A program made the position numbers and the translations under genes. The notes under the pieces were generated by a model. That model searched no databases and had not been told where the DNA came from. It saw nothing but the letters and a program-made list of their open reading frames with translations. A DNA stretch of 14,546 bases from Clostridiales bacterium (GTDB lineage: Bacteria > Bacillota > Clostridia > Lachnospirales > Anaerotignaceae), in NCBI GenBank assembly GCA_021202325.1, contig JAJQDF010000101.1:1-14546 (forward strand). The letters are read 5' to 3'. Shown one piece after another: positions 1-8,067 of the stretch. Each line of letters begins with the position of its first letter. The first letter of the stretch is position 1.

Positions 1-180
1 ATTTTAAGACTGTATGCAAAAATGTTTTGTTATATATTTTTCAAAAAATCAAAATTGAATAAATTTAATCTCAAACCGACCGTTTAAATAGTCAATATTT
101 CACACAATGCAAAAACATTGTTTTTGTGGGAAAACTCTAATAAACATACTGGATTTTATACAAATTAAACAATCAAGGTC
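1..180. other. AT-rich non-coding stretch downstream of addB
   Basis: No plausible gene is seen in these 180 bases. The stretch is very AT-rich. It contains a short dyad at 110-126 (CAAAAAC, loop ATT, GTTTTTG), with a weaker echo near 19-31 (CAAAA, TG-containing loop, TTTTG). On the minus strand the first dyad could act as a weak terminator for addB, but no clean U-tract follows it. The left edge cuts off whatever lies beyond. Confidence 0.5.
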
Positions 181-3100
181 TTAATCTTCATCATTTTTTT
201 CTATGTTGTCCGACAATATATTCCCCCATACTTCACTAGCTTTTAAGTGCTTTAGCCATCTTTGTTTATCGCCGTTTCTTTCATCAAATCCGCATACAGC
301 TTTATAGTCACAGTAGTCACAAGACAGAGAATTGCTGTTTTTGGCAGGGCTTCTGCTGACATTACCGTCTATTATTTCGCCGCCAATCTCTGCAGCCTTA
401 TTAACTGCGTATGACATAAGCTTTCCGTAATGCTCGGCACTAACGGTTGAACCGCCTATTCCGCCGTCCTTTTTAAGCTTAACATCCACAATACTGGATT
501 TACCTTCGCTTTCCATGGATTCGTCCAATGCTTCAAGCACATCCTTTTCATTGCACGCTAGTCCCGACATTTGGAATTTGCGGAACATAGCGGCTTCGGG
601 ACTGCCATCCTTGAGTTCCGAGGACTTTATGACGGGATCCATTACCCTGAAATAGAATGCTCCGCCAACCTTAGGCTCATCCTTTACAAGACCTTTTCCT
701 GTTTTTAGAAATGCATCCATATAGAGCAATAGCTGAAGCTGGAGACCGTAGTATATATCGGAAAGACTGAAATCCTTTGTTCCGGATTTATAATCTATTA
801 TTTTTATATATCCGTTACCATCTTTTCGGTATACGTCTACCCTATCGATTTTACCTCTGAGAAGCATTTTCCTTCCGTCCGGCAGTGTTATTTCAATGGC
901 CGGAAGCTCTCCGCCAAGACCAAAGTTTATTTCGCTGCCCAGTGTTTCAAATTTGCCCTGAGTCATTTGCTTTCTCAATACGGAAACGGTTCTGCCGGCA
1001 ATTCTTTTAATTCTTTTAATCAGGTACATATAAGCCGCCGAACTCAAAAGGACTCTGCTTGCCGCATCGGGAGCAATTGCATCTACGGCATCAGCTGTTA
1101 TTTTCAATATTTCATCTTCGGTGATTGTCTGCCATGTCAGATTTCTATCCTTCATGGTCTCGGTAAATTTCTGCAAAACGCTATGGAAAAGCGAACCAAT
1201 ATCCGGTGTTCTAAGCTCAAATACGCTTCTCGGCTTTGCTCCCAGCGAATAGCTTGCAAAATATCTGAAAGGACAATTAGCAAAGGTTTCAAGCCTGGAT
1301 ATGCTTGTGCGCATTTTATCTCCGTAAAGTCTGTCGAGATTTTCCTGACTTAATCTTTCATTAGTATTTCTTTGTTCTGAGCCCCTTTGTATCATTACAG
1401 CTCTATCTCTGTATTCGTCAGAGTTAATAAGCCAATTCAACGTTTCATTCCATATGAGGCTTCCGCCTAAAAGGCCGCTCCCCAATCTATGCAGTACGGG
1501 TATAGGCCTGTCAATTGACTTTAACGACATAAAGTTTCCGCTTTCATGCTTGATATTCGAAAAAATATTTTTAAGTCTTACAATTACAGATGAAGGTCTT
1601 GTTTCTCTGCTGGTATCATCGGCCTTATTCCTGCAGAGATATAAGTATTCCTTAGGCTTAGTTATGCCCATATATATTAAATACTGCTCTTCAAAGGATG
1701 CTCTTGTGCCGGAATGTATAAAATCTGCTCCGTTCTCTTCAAGTGCTTCTTTCTCACGCTCAGTAAATATTCCTCCGCTGTCGGTTTCTACCGATGGCAG
1801 AACTCCCTCATTTACACCGACAACAAAAAGCGCACGAATACTTGGTATTCTGCTTCGCTCAATGTCACCGATTATAACTGTATCTATTCCGGCAGGGATA
1901 ATACCCATTTTAAGGCCGGAAAGGCCGGCATCAAGGATTTCTCCGTATTCTCTAATGGTTACTTTATCATCGCCCAAAAGCGAGACCATATTTTCAAACA
2001 GCTCTCCTATCATTTCAAAGCATTGTATCTGCTCCTGAGCCTTGTCAAGATTGCCTTCGGCTTCGGCCTTTTCGGCTCTGTCAGCCAGCTGTTGGGCAAT
2101 ATCGAGCTTTTCAAGTATTTCGTACAAATCTATGGTAATATCCCTTACAGCATGATTTCCAGATCTGTACTTTTTATAAAATTCCAAAAATGGCTCAATA
2201 GCCTTATCCTTTATTCTATTTATCTCGTCTTCTCTGTCAGCATTGGGATCATTTTCAAATCCCCACTGCCATAGACCGCTCTTCCATGTATCGCCCTTTA
2301 TACCATACTTTAAAACATAGTTTTCGAGAATATCTCTTTCGTCTCTTGTAATGCCGGTAAGCTCGGTTTTAAGGCATCTGAATATGGATTCATATGAAAT
2401 ATTATCTGCAACCATTTCTACAATGGCGGATATAAGCTCTGTGCAGGAATGTCCCATTACATTTCTTTTGTTATTCATGAAAAGAGGTATGCCATAGTGG
2501 GAAAATATGAGCTTTATATGCTCCTCATAGTCAGACAGGCTTCTGGCCGTTACGGCTATATCCCTATAACGCAATCCTCTATCTCTGACAAGGTGTATTA
2601 TTTCAGCCGCACACATATTTACTTCGTCTTCCGTTGTCTCGGCCTCGAATATTTTGATACCTGTGCTGTCAGCAGATTTATTTATATTCCAGCTGAAATA
2701 TTCCTTCTCAAGTCTGGCAACACCTTCGCTTTTATAGTGGCTTTCCGGGAAAAATACACTTTTTTCAACGGTGCAGCCATTTTCGGCGCATAGCTTTTTA
2801 AGCCTCTGCATTGTCTCCCAAGGCTCAAAAAAGCTATTTTCCATTGCAATATCCTTTGCATATGATGTTTTTACATCCATATTAAGAACAACGCTGACTC
2901 GTTCACAGCGTGAAAGCAATACTTTAATTATGTCGAACTCTTGATTTGTAAATCCATAGAATCCATCCAGCCAAACTTCAGCGCCATTTATATATTGGGA
3001 CTCGTTCATTTTTTCGGCAGCCGCAGTCAGCATATCATCTTCGGATACATAGTTATTCTTTAAAAATGAGCGGTATTCAGAATAAATAAGCGCCAAATCA

Positions 3101-3558
3101 GCAAGCTTCATGGCCATAGCGCTGTCCTTTGGAAATCTCTCGGAAATTTCTTTGACATCTTCAGCCGTAAATCCGCCTTCGGCAAACTCCCTTATTTCAT
3201 CGCTGAGCCTTTCGATAAAGCCCTGTCTTTTACATACAGCACCAAAATAACACAGCTTGTCGCTGTTTATCATGAGTATTCGCCTGAGTATCATGAGCTT
3301 TCCAGTATCGCCCAACGTTTTTCCGGCGATTCCGCCTTTTTCGGAAAATATATTGTCTGCAAGTCGTCTAAAGCTCAATACAACCGCATTGATTATTCCG
3401 CCGGTAACATCGACAAGTTCTCTCTCCGCCTGGAGTGAATACTGCTCCGGAACAATATATATCAGCCTTTTGTCCAGTTTCTGTTTTTCCTTTATTTCAT
3501 TGAGACAAAATGAGCTTTTGCCGCTGTTGCTTCTTCCCAAAATAAATCTAAGTCCCAT
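181..3558 (-). CDS. addB: ATP-dependent helicase/nuclease subunit AddB
   Basis: Subunit B of the AddAB (RexAB) helicase-nuclease, which resects double-strand breaks for RecA recombination in Firmicutes. The 1125-residue length fits the family. The N-terminus carries a nucleotide-binding loop (GRSNSGKSS, residues 8-16). The C-terminal RecB-type nuclease shows GSLFHSVL, the catalytic IIDYKSG (D922, K924) and the following QLQLLLY. The four cysteines of the AddB [4Fe-4S] staple are present: C762 in NCPFRYF, and C1080, C1083 and C1089 in CDYCDYKAVC. I chose the ATG at 3558 because AGGATGG sits just before it; an in-frame TTG at 3576 would add six residues. The gene is divergent from the small membrane protein at 3637. 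The addA gene that usually follows is not in the window. Confidence 0.97.
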   Translation of the reverse strand: MGLRFILGRSNSGKSSFCLNEIKEKQKLDKRLIYIVPEQYSLQAERELVDVTGGIINAVVLSFRRLADNIFSEKGGIAGKTLGDTGKLMILRRILMINSDKLCYFGAVCKRQGFIERLSDEIREFAEGGFTAEDVKEISERFPKDSAMAMKLADLALIYSEYRSFLKNNYVSEDDMLTAAAEKMNESQYINGAEVWLDGFYGFTNQEFDIIKVLLSRCERVSVVLNMDVKTSYAKDIAMENSFFEPWETMQRLKKLCAENGCTVEKSVFFPESHYKSEGVARLEKEYFSWNINKSADSTGIKIFEAETTEDEVNMCAAEIIHLVRDRGLRYRDIAVTARSLSDYEEHIKLIFSHYGIPLFMNNKRNVMGHSCTELISAIVEMVADNISYESIFRCLKTELTGITRDERDILENYVLKYGIKGDTWKSGLWQWGFENDPNADREDEINRIKDKAIEPFLEFYKKYRSGNHAVRDITIDLYEILEKLDIAQQLADRAEKAEAEGNLDKAQEQIQCFEMIGELFENMVSLLGDDKVTIREYGEILDAGLSGLKMGIIPAGIDTVIIGDIERSRIPSIRALFVVGVNEGVLPSVETDSGGIFTEREKEALEENGADFIHSGTRASFEEQYLIYMGITKPKEYLYLCRNKADDTSRETRPSSVIVRLKNIFSNIKHESGNFMSLKSIDRPIPVLHRLGSGLLGGSLIWNETLNWLINSDEYRDRAVMIQRGSEQRNTNERLSQENLDRLYGDKMRTSISRLETFANCPFRYFASYSLGAKPRSVFELRTPDIGSLFHSVLQKFTETMKDRNLTWQTITEDEILKITADAVDAIAPDAASRVLLSSAAYMYLIKRIKRIAGRTVSVLRKQMTQGKFETLGSEINFGLGGELPAIEITLPDGRKMLLRGKIDRVDVYRKDGNGYIKIIDYKSGTKDFSLSDIYYGLQLQLLLYMDAFLKTGKGLVKDEPKVGGAFYFRVMDPVIKSSELKDGSPEAAMFRKFQMSGLACNEKDVLEALDESMESEGKSSIVDVKLKKDGGIGGSTVSAEHYGKLMSYAVNKAAEIGGEIIDGNVSRSPAKNSNSLSCDYCDYKAVCGFDERNGDKQRWLKHLKASEVWGNILSDNIEKNDED

Positions 3559-3606
3559 ATAAAACCATCCTGACAAGTAATAATATTCCTAAAAGTCCAA
3601 TAAATA

Positions 3607-3612
3607 TATAAT
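3607..3612 (+). promoter_or_regulatory. Candidate -10 (TATAAT) for the small membrane protein
   Basis: A perfect TATAAT lies 24 nt before the ATG at 3637. No good -35 hexamer is found at 16-18 nt spacing, so this is a weak assignment in the 78-nt gap between two divergent genes. Confidence 0.4.
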
Positions 3613-3636
3613 AAAACGCCCTTTGGAGGACATAGT

Positions 3637-4044
3637 ATGAGCAAAACAAAATTCATGGTAATCAGGCTGAAAGAGCTTATAAAAACAGCTGTTTTTGCCG
3701 TTATAGGCGCCGCTGTAATAATAGCTCTTATCATAACGCTTGTTCCAAAAAACTCCGATGCAAAATACAAATCCGGTACATATACAACCAACGTAACACT
3801 GGGGAGCGAAACCGCCAAGGTCAGCATGACATTCAGCGAACAGGAAATAACCGATGTGTCATTCATCCCCACTTCAAGCACATTAACGGCGTTTTATCCG
3901 CTTGCACAAACCACCGCCGACGAAATTTGCGCTCAAATTCTGTCTTCACAAACCACCAGCATTGAATTAGCCTCCGACTCGGCCGTTACAGGCGAGATAA
4001 TTCTCGATGCCGCAAATGAATGCATAGATAGAGCTAAAAGATAG
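3637..4044 (+). CDS. Small membrane-anchored protein with degenerate FMN-binding-like domain
   Basis: A 135-residue protein of unproven function. A basic N-terminus leads into one strong hydrophobic segment (about residues 15-36), so it is probably anchored with the rest outside the membrane. The exported part begins YKSGTY (44-49) and has alternating beta-like segments (VSMTFSEQEITDVSF). It ends SDSAVTGEIILDAANECIDRA, which resembles the 'DaVSGATxTS...ai..Av..al' end of FMN-binding (RnfG/NqrC-type) domains. The flavinylation motif SGAT is absent; TGE stands in its place. This suggests a relative that no longer carries covalent FMN, or only a look-alike. A strong GGAGGA (3625-3630) precedes the ATG by 6 nt. 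It is the only plus-strand gene in this block, divergent from addB and convergent with ruvB. Confidence 0.85.
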   Translation: MSKTKFMVIRLKELIKTAVFAVIGAAVIIALIITLVPKNSDAKYKSGTYTTNVTLGSETAKVSMTFSEQEITDVSFIPTSSTLTAFYPLAQTTADEICAQILSSQTTSIELASDSAVTGEIILDAANECIDRAKR

Positions 4045-4055
4045 AACATACATAT

Positions 4056-4099
4056 ACAGCCATGCTGTTTTGAAGGATTGGCCTTAACTGCATGGCTGT
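4056..4099. terminator. Stem-loop between convergent genes
   Basis: A perfect 10-bp inverted repeat (ACAGCCATGC at 4056-4065, GCATGGCTGT at 4090-4099) encloses a 24-nt loop that itself holds AAGG/CCTT. It sits exactly between the stop of the plus-strand membrane protein and the stop of ruvB. A bidirectional terminator is likely from position, but neither side has a strong U-tract. Confidence 0.55.
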
Positions 4100-4103
4100 T
4101 GTA

Positions 4104-5138
4104 TCATATATCTAACTGTAACTGCTCACCGTTGGAGCCGTCAATCCGTGGTTTAAGTCCAAAATGACCATATCCTCCATTTGTAACAACACGTCCCCTA
4201 GGGGTACGTTTTATATAGCCAAGCTGTATAAGGTAAGGTTCTATTACATCCTCTATAGTTTCAGGCTCCTCATTTACAGCGGCGGCTATCGTATCTAATC
4301 CGACAGGGCCTCCATCAAACTTATCAATCATTGTAAGCAGTATTTTTCTGTCGGTATTGTCAAGGCCGTTTTTATCGACCTCCAGAAGGTCAAGGGCAAC
4401 AGATGCCACTTCGTCTGTAATTACGCCGTCATACCTAACCTGGGCAAAGTCACGCACCCTTTTTAAAAGTCTGTTGGCAATTCTCGGCGTGCCTCTGGAA
4501 CGTCTTGCAATTTCTGCGGCGCCTCCGGCATCAATTTCGGTATTGAGAACTCCGGCAGAACGAATAACTATTTTAGATAAATCCGTTGTCGTATAGGGCT
4601 CCAAATGATTGACAACGCCAAATCTATCCCTAAGCGGTGCTGTCAAAAGGCCTATTCTTGTAGTTGCTCCGATAAGCGTAAACTTCGGAAGCTCAAGTCT
4701 TACACTTCTTGCACCGGTTCCCTTTCCGATAACAATATCAATTACAAAATCCTCCATTGCCGGATAAAGTATTTCCTCTATTATACGGTTAAGCCTGTGT
4801 ATCTCATCCACAAACAATATATCGCCTTCATTAAGGCTGTTTAGAATAGCCGCCATATCGCCGGGGCGTTCTATGGCCGGGCCTGATGTTGCCTTAAACC
4901 CTGCGCCCATCTCATTGGCAATAATGTTTGCAAGAGTCGTTTTTCCCAAACCCGGAGGGCCGTATAAAAGTACATGATCCAGAGGTTCTTCCCTTTTTTT
5001 GGCTGCCTCCATGAATACTTTAAGGTTTTCCTTTACCTTGTCCTGGCCGATGTAAGAATCAATACTGTCCGGTCTTAAACTAAGCTCTATATCGCTGTCG
5101 TAGTCATTGGCAGCTGTTGTAATAATCCTTTTATCCAT
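4104..5138 (-). CDS. ruvB: Holliday junction branch migration helicase RuvB
   Basis: AAA+ motor that, as a hexamer on the RuvA-bound four-way junction, drives branch migration in recombinational repair. At 344 residues it is full length. Visible motifs are Walker A GPPGLGKT (60-67, K66), Walker B LFVDEIH (108-114), sensor 1 GATTR (157-161), the arginine finger R170 in PLRDRFG, and a C-terminal winged helix ending [17 protein letters not shown]. The ATG is preceded by GGAG (5146-5149) in the 15-nt gap after the ruvA stop, so ruvA and ruvB form one operon. It is read from the strong promoter upstream of ruvA. Confidence 0.99.
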   Translation of the reverse strand: MDKRIITTAANDYDSDIELSLRPDSIDSYIGQDKVKENLKVFMEAAKKREEPLDHVLLYGPPGLGKTTLANIIANEMGAGFKATSGPAIERPGDMAAILNSLNEGDILFVDEIHRLNRIIEEILYPAMEDFVIDIVIGKGTGARSVRLELPKFTLIGATTRIGLLTAPLRDRFGVVNHLEPYTTTDLSKIVIRSAGVLNTEIDAGGAAEIARRSRGTPRIANRLLKRVRDFAQVRYDGVITDEVASVALDLLEVDKNGLDNTDRKILLTMIDKFDGGPVGLDTIAAAVNEEPETIEDVIEPYLIQLGYIKRTPRGRVVTNGGYGHFGLKPRIDGSNGEQLQLDI

Positions 5139-5153
5139 TTGAATACTCCATAA

Positions 5154-5768
5154 TTATAGTCTGCTTAGCTCTCTGAGAGCGGCAGAAAGTATTTTCTGTA
5201 CATCCATTGATTCATTATAGACCTTGCTTACGGCCTTTATAGCCTCACTTCTTGTGTAGCCCAGCGAAATAAGCGCCTCGGCAGCCTCTGACCTGTCTTC
5301 GCCTGCGGTAACGGCTTCAAGCATTGCTGCATCTTCTCCGCTTTCAAAGGCCGCCGACATATCTTCGCTGCCAATTTTATCTTTAAGGTCAAGTATAACT
5401 CTCTGTGCTGTTTTTTTGCCAATTCCCGGTGCCCTGGCAATCGCCTCCGCATCGGAAGATATGATAGCCGTAATAAGCTGAGTCGGCGTCATCACACCTA
5501 GTATGCTTACTGCCGCCTTGGGGCCTATTCCCGAAACGGAGATAAGCTTCTCATACAAATGTTTTTCTTCGAGGCTTGCAAAACCGAAAAGAGAAATTCC
5601 ATCCTCTCTAACGCTCATGTATGTATATACGGTCACTATGCCGCTCTGTGCGCATAGCTTCTGCGCCGAAAACGCCGGAACTGTCACTTCATAGCCAATG
5701 CCGTTGTTCTCAACGACCATTGTGTCTCCGCCGTTATATATTATTTCACCCTTAATATATGAAATCAT
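5154..5768 (-). CDS. ruvA: Holliday junction DNA-binding protein RuvA
   Basis: Binds Holliday junctions as a tetramer and loads RuvB. The 204 residues show the N-terminal OB-fold (MISYIKGEIIYN...), two helix-hairpin-helix motifs (VSGIGPKAAVSIL and APGIGKKTAQRVIL), an acidic linker, and the C-terminal RuvB-contacting three-helix domain (EALISLGYTRSEAIKAV). The ATG at 5768 has AAGGGA about 8 nt upstream. ruvC, which commonly sits directly before ruvA, is absent here; a promoter and the terminator of an unrelated operon lie there instead. No LexA-type SOS box was recognised upstream. Confidence 0.98.
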   Translation of the reverse strand: MISYIKGEIIYNGGDTMVVENNGIGYEVTVPAFSAQKLCAQSGIVTVYTYMSVREDGISLFGFASLEEKHLYEKLISVSGIGPKAAVSILGVMTPTQLITAIISSDAEAIARAPGIGKKTAQRVILDLKDKIGSEDMSAAFESGEDAAMLEAVTAGEDRSEAAEALISLGYTRSEAIKAVSKVYNESMDVQKILSAALRELSRL

Positions 5769-5812
5769 AATAAATCCCTTCGAATAATTACAAAATAAAA
5801 TGCTACTCCTCT

Positions 5813-5841
5813 ATTATACTTAATGGGCGCTTCCTTTTCAA
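5813..5841 (-). promoter_or_regulatory. Sigma-A promoter of ruvAB
   Basis: Reading on the minus strand, TTGAAA (5836-5841), a 17-nt spacer, then a perfect TATAAT (5813-5818). Start of transcription would fall near 5806, giving a leader of about 40 nt before ruvA. It is the best promoter match in the left half of the window. Confidence 0.85.
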
Positions 5842-5859
5842 CTAAAAAATAACGCTTAG

Positions 5860-5895
5860 AAAAACGCCCATCAGAAAAATAATCTCCAATGAGCG
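5860..5895 (-). terminator. Rho-independent terminator of the MATE/kinase operon
   Basis: On the minus strand the kinase stop is followed by a stem of about 12-13 pairs (several G-U) around a TTATT loop (5866-5895), then TTTTT (5860-5864). The 30-nt stem-loop core recurs at 8945-8974 with two mismatches. Confidence 0.8.
5866..5895. repeat. 30-nt repeat, copy 1 (terminator core)
   Basis: The sequence starting GCCCATCAG and ending AATGAGCG matches 8945-8974 at 28 of 30 positions, in the same orientation. The two copies lie about 3.1 kb apart and bracket the kinase, MATE and LysR genes. Both fold into the same hairpin, which suggests a repeated terminator cassette in this genome. Confidence 0.7.
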
Positions 5896-5913
5896 TTACG
5901 TAACAGTGATTTT

Positions 5914-6522
5914 TTAAATTAACCTGCTTTCTGCAGCGGCCTCAAGTATATTTACAGTACCATTAATTCCGAATATACCGCTGTCAATACACAAATGATA
6001 ATTATCTGCTTTGCCCCACTGGGCATCTGTGTAATAAGAATAATAATTTGCACGGTTTTTGTCGGTGTTTCGTATACGCTTTATCGCTTCCTCTTTGGTA
6101 ATATGGTTCCTGTAAGCAACACGGGAAACTCTCAAATCCATATTGGCATATATAAAAACAGAAAGAACATTGTTTTGTTCCTTTAATACCTGGTCTGCAC
6201 ATCGGCCTACAATTACAGCTCGGCCATTCTTTCCGATTTTGCGTATTTCCTCAAACTGTCCGAATGCCGCTCTTAGCGGAATGGGAAGTTTATGCTGTTC
6301 TGCAGCACCGGACATACCCAAAGAAGCATTCATCCATTTATCTGCTAATTTTTCATCATATCTTTCAATGACATCCGCTGATAAACCGCTGCCTTGCGCT
6401 GCTTTTTCCAAAAGAACTGTATCATAATATTCGTAACCCAGTCTCTCTGCAAGCTTTTCGCCTATTTCTCTTCCGCCGCTGCCATATTGACGGCCTATTG
6501 CTATAATTAAATTTTCACTCAT
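5914..6522 (-). CDS. Cytidylate kinase-like family protein
   Basis: A 202-residue P-loop NTPase-fold protein of the family often labelled 'cytidylate kinase-like' (Cytidylate_kin2). The start IIAIGRQYGSGGREIG (residues 6-21) is its characteristic glycine-rich loop. The usual Lys-Ser/Thr of a Walker A motif is replaced by Gly-Arg, so CMP kinase activity should not be assumed. Later features are GRCADQVL, an FIYAN segment and the basic HITKEEAIKRI lid-like region, then KNRANYYSYYT. I chose the ATG at 6522 because AGGAGGA lies 7 nt upstream; an in-frame earlier start would add nine residues overlying that site. It follows the MATE gene by 27 nt, so the two are probably co-transcribed. The link to transport is unknown. 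Confidence 0.88.
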   Translation of the reverse strand: MSENLIIAIGRQYGSGGREIGEKLAERLGYEYYDTVLLEKAAQGSGLSADVIERYDEKLADKWMNASLGMSGAAEQHKLPIPLRAAFGQFEEIRKIGKNGRAVIVGRCADQVLKEQNNVLSVFIYANMDLRVSRVAYRNHITKEEAIKRIRNTDKNRANYYSYYTDAQWGKADNYHLCIDSGIFGINGTVNILEAAAESRLI

Positions 6523-6549
6523 ATAAAATCCTCCTCGTATAACATTCAT

Positions 6550-7908
6550 TTAGAGCTTTTTCCAGTTTATTCTAAGCAGAATTACTGCAACAACAAAGGC
6601 TAGAACATCCGCCAGCGGGCCTGCCCACAATACTCCTTCTACTCCCATTGCAATAGGCAGCAAAAGTGTTGCCGGAAGCAGGAATATAATCTGCCTTGTA
6701 AGAGATAATGCGGTGGCCTGTTTAGGTTTTCCAATTGCTTGGAAAAATACACCTGATACCATTTGACAGCCATTTATCGGACATGCCAAAAGGAAAATAC
6801 GGAAGCACTTCACAGCAAATTCATTGTAAAGGTCGGATTCTGAACCGAATAAGCTAACAATACACATCGGAGCAAATTGGAAAATCAAGAATGCAAAAAC
6901 CAATACAATTGTTGAAACTATAAATACTATTTTATACGTTTGTTTTACCCGATTCACTTGGTTACATCCATAATTATATCCGAAAATAGGCTGAGCACCG
7001 GTGGCCATACCCATAATAACCGCCGTAAGTATTTGATTGACCTTCATGGTAATACCTATTGTAGTCAAAGGAATATCTGAGCCGTATATGGATTTAGCAC
7101 CATAAACGACGAAAACATTATTGGTTACTGCCATTACCAAAACCAGTGCAATCTCAGTAATGAAGCTGGATACACCAAGACTGCAAACCTTTGCAATTAC
7201 TTTCTTGGAAATTATAAAGCAATCTTTATTAATTCTAATGCTTTTGAAGCGCCGCAAATAGGCAAGATAGAATATTGCATTAAATATCTGTCCCAGAATT
7301 GTTGCAAGTGCCGCACCTTTTACGCCCCAGTTAAATACAAAAATAAAGATTGGATCAAGAATAATATTTGTAATACATCCAATCAGGAGACCTGCCATGC
7401 TGTATCTTGGGCTTCCGTCAGCTCTTATCATGCCTGCAAGAGAGGAATCTATTGCCGCAAACAGAACTCCCCATACAATAATATGCCCATAATCAATAGC
7501 ATAGGGCAAAATATCTTCCGTAGCACCAAACAGCAGGCATAACGGCCTAAGAAAAATTTGAAATAATATACATAATACGATTCCTATAATTATTGTCATA
7601 CTGACAGCGTTTCCAACACCCTTTGCGGCGGCATCAGGTTCAGCCTGTCCCAGCTTTAAGCTAAGATAAGCTGATGCTCCGTCTCCCACCAGCATAGCCA
7701 GTGCAATAACTATAATTGTGATGGGCAAAATTACGTTGGTAGCACTATTTCCGATATAACCCACGCCCTGTCCTATGAATATCTGATCGACAATGTTGTA
7801 AAGCGCATTGACAACCATGGAAATGATGCTTGGTATGCTGAACGTCAAAATTAATTTGCTAATCCGTTCTGTTCCCAATGGGTTGGCTGCTGCATTGTTT
7901 TTAGCCAT
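6550..7908 (-). CDS. MATE family efflux transporter
   Basis: A 452-residue multidrug/toxin exporter of the MATE family, the MepA-like group common in Firmicutes, with about 12 hydrophobic helices in two halves. Such proteins exchange cations or drugs for Na+ or H+ across the cytoplasmic membrane. Recognisable stretches are PLGTERISKLILTFSIPSII at the N-terminus, NALYNIVDQIFIGQ, the GDGASAYLSLKLGQ loop, and GMATGAQPIFGYNYG in the second half. I chose the ATG at 7908 because a perfect GGAGG (7917-7921) sits 8 nt upstream; an in-frame GTG at 7947 would read through that site. The gene is divergent from a LysR regulator and followed by the kinase-like gene. The substrate is not inferable from the sequence. 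Confidence 0.96.
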   Translation of the reverse strand: MAKNNAAANPLGTERISKLILTFSIPSIISMVVNALYNIVDQIFIGQGVGYIGNSATNVILPITIIVIALAMLVGDGASAYLSLKLGQAEPDAAAKGVGNAVSMTIIIGIVLCILFQIFLRPLCLLFGATEDILPYAIDYGHIIVWGVLFAAIDSSLAGMIRADGSPRYSMAGLLIGCITNIILDPIFIFVFNWGVKGAALATILGQIFNAIFYLAYLRRFKSIRINKDCFIISKKVIAKVCSLGVSSFITEIALVLVMAVTNNVFVVYGAKSIYGSDIPLTTIGITMKVNQILTAVIMGMATGAQPIFGYNYGCNQVNRVKQTYKIVFIVSTIVLVFAFLIFQFAPMCIVSLFGSESDLYNEFAVKCFRIFLLACPINGCQMVSGVFFQAIGKPKQATALSLTRQIIFLLPATLLLPIAMGVEGVLWAGPLADVLAFVVAVILLRINWKKL

Positions 7909-7933
7909 ATGTAATACCTCCATATAATCAATT

Positions 7934-7983
7934 TTTACGGACTGCACTGTTAGCCAATAAGACTTTTAAGAAGAGTCCGTAAA
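7934..7983. promoter_or_regulatory. Perfect 10-bp inverted repeat in the MATE leader
   Basis: TTTACGGACT (7934-7943) and AGTCCGTAAA (7974-7983) are exact reverse complements 30 nt apart. One arm lies just downstream of the MATE -10 box and the other 12 nt before its GGAGG. It could be a two-site operator, or an RNA hairpin filling the leader of the MATE message. Confidence 0.6.
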
Positions 7984-7986
7984 GGT

Positions 7987-7992
7987 ATTATA
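7987..7992 (-). promoter_or_regulatory. Extended -10 promoter of the MATE/kinase operon
   Basis: On the minus strand the sequence TGTTATAAT gives an extended -10 (TGnTATAAT). The region 17 nt upstream (GTCAGA) is a poor -35, which is usual for this promoter class and leaves room for activation. It overlaps the divergent lysR promoter. Confidence 0.6.
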
Positions 7993-8004
7993 ACAGTACG
8001 TGTA

Positions 8005-8033
8005 TTGATTCTGACATGAATATATGGTATTAT
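8005..8033 (+). promoter_or_regulatory. Promoter of the LysR-type regulator, with overlapping dyad
   Basis: TTGATT (8005-8010), 17-nt spacer, TATTAT (8028-8033). The dyad ATTC-N6-GAAT at 8008-8021 overlaps the -35 and also lies in the upstream region of the MATE promoter. This is where a LysR autoregulatory site would be expected. Confidence 0.6.
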
Positions 8034-8067
8034 TAATGATAAAAATGCAATAATAGAGGTGGCAGAA

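Noticed and set aside
967..2793. Several plus-strand open frames of 110-190 codons inside addB
   Set aside because: They lie opposite a clear full-length addB, have no family resemblance and no consistent ribosome binding sites.
5823..5871. ATGGGCG (5823-5829) paired with CGCCCAT (5865-5871) as a longer stem
   Set aside because: It overlaps the ruvAB promoter spacer and would compete with the better terminator hairpin. A 7-bp match over 35 nt is weak evidence.
5895..5904. GTTACGTAAC palindrome resembling the GTTAC/GTAAC operator half-sites
   Set aside because: It lies in the 3' untranslated part of the kinase gene and lacks the 6-nt spacer, so it is probably chance.
8059..8067. GTG at 8059 as the LysR start
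   Set aside because: It lies within GAGGTGG, the evident ribosome binding site for the TTG at 8068, and the extra residues are not typical of the family.
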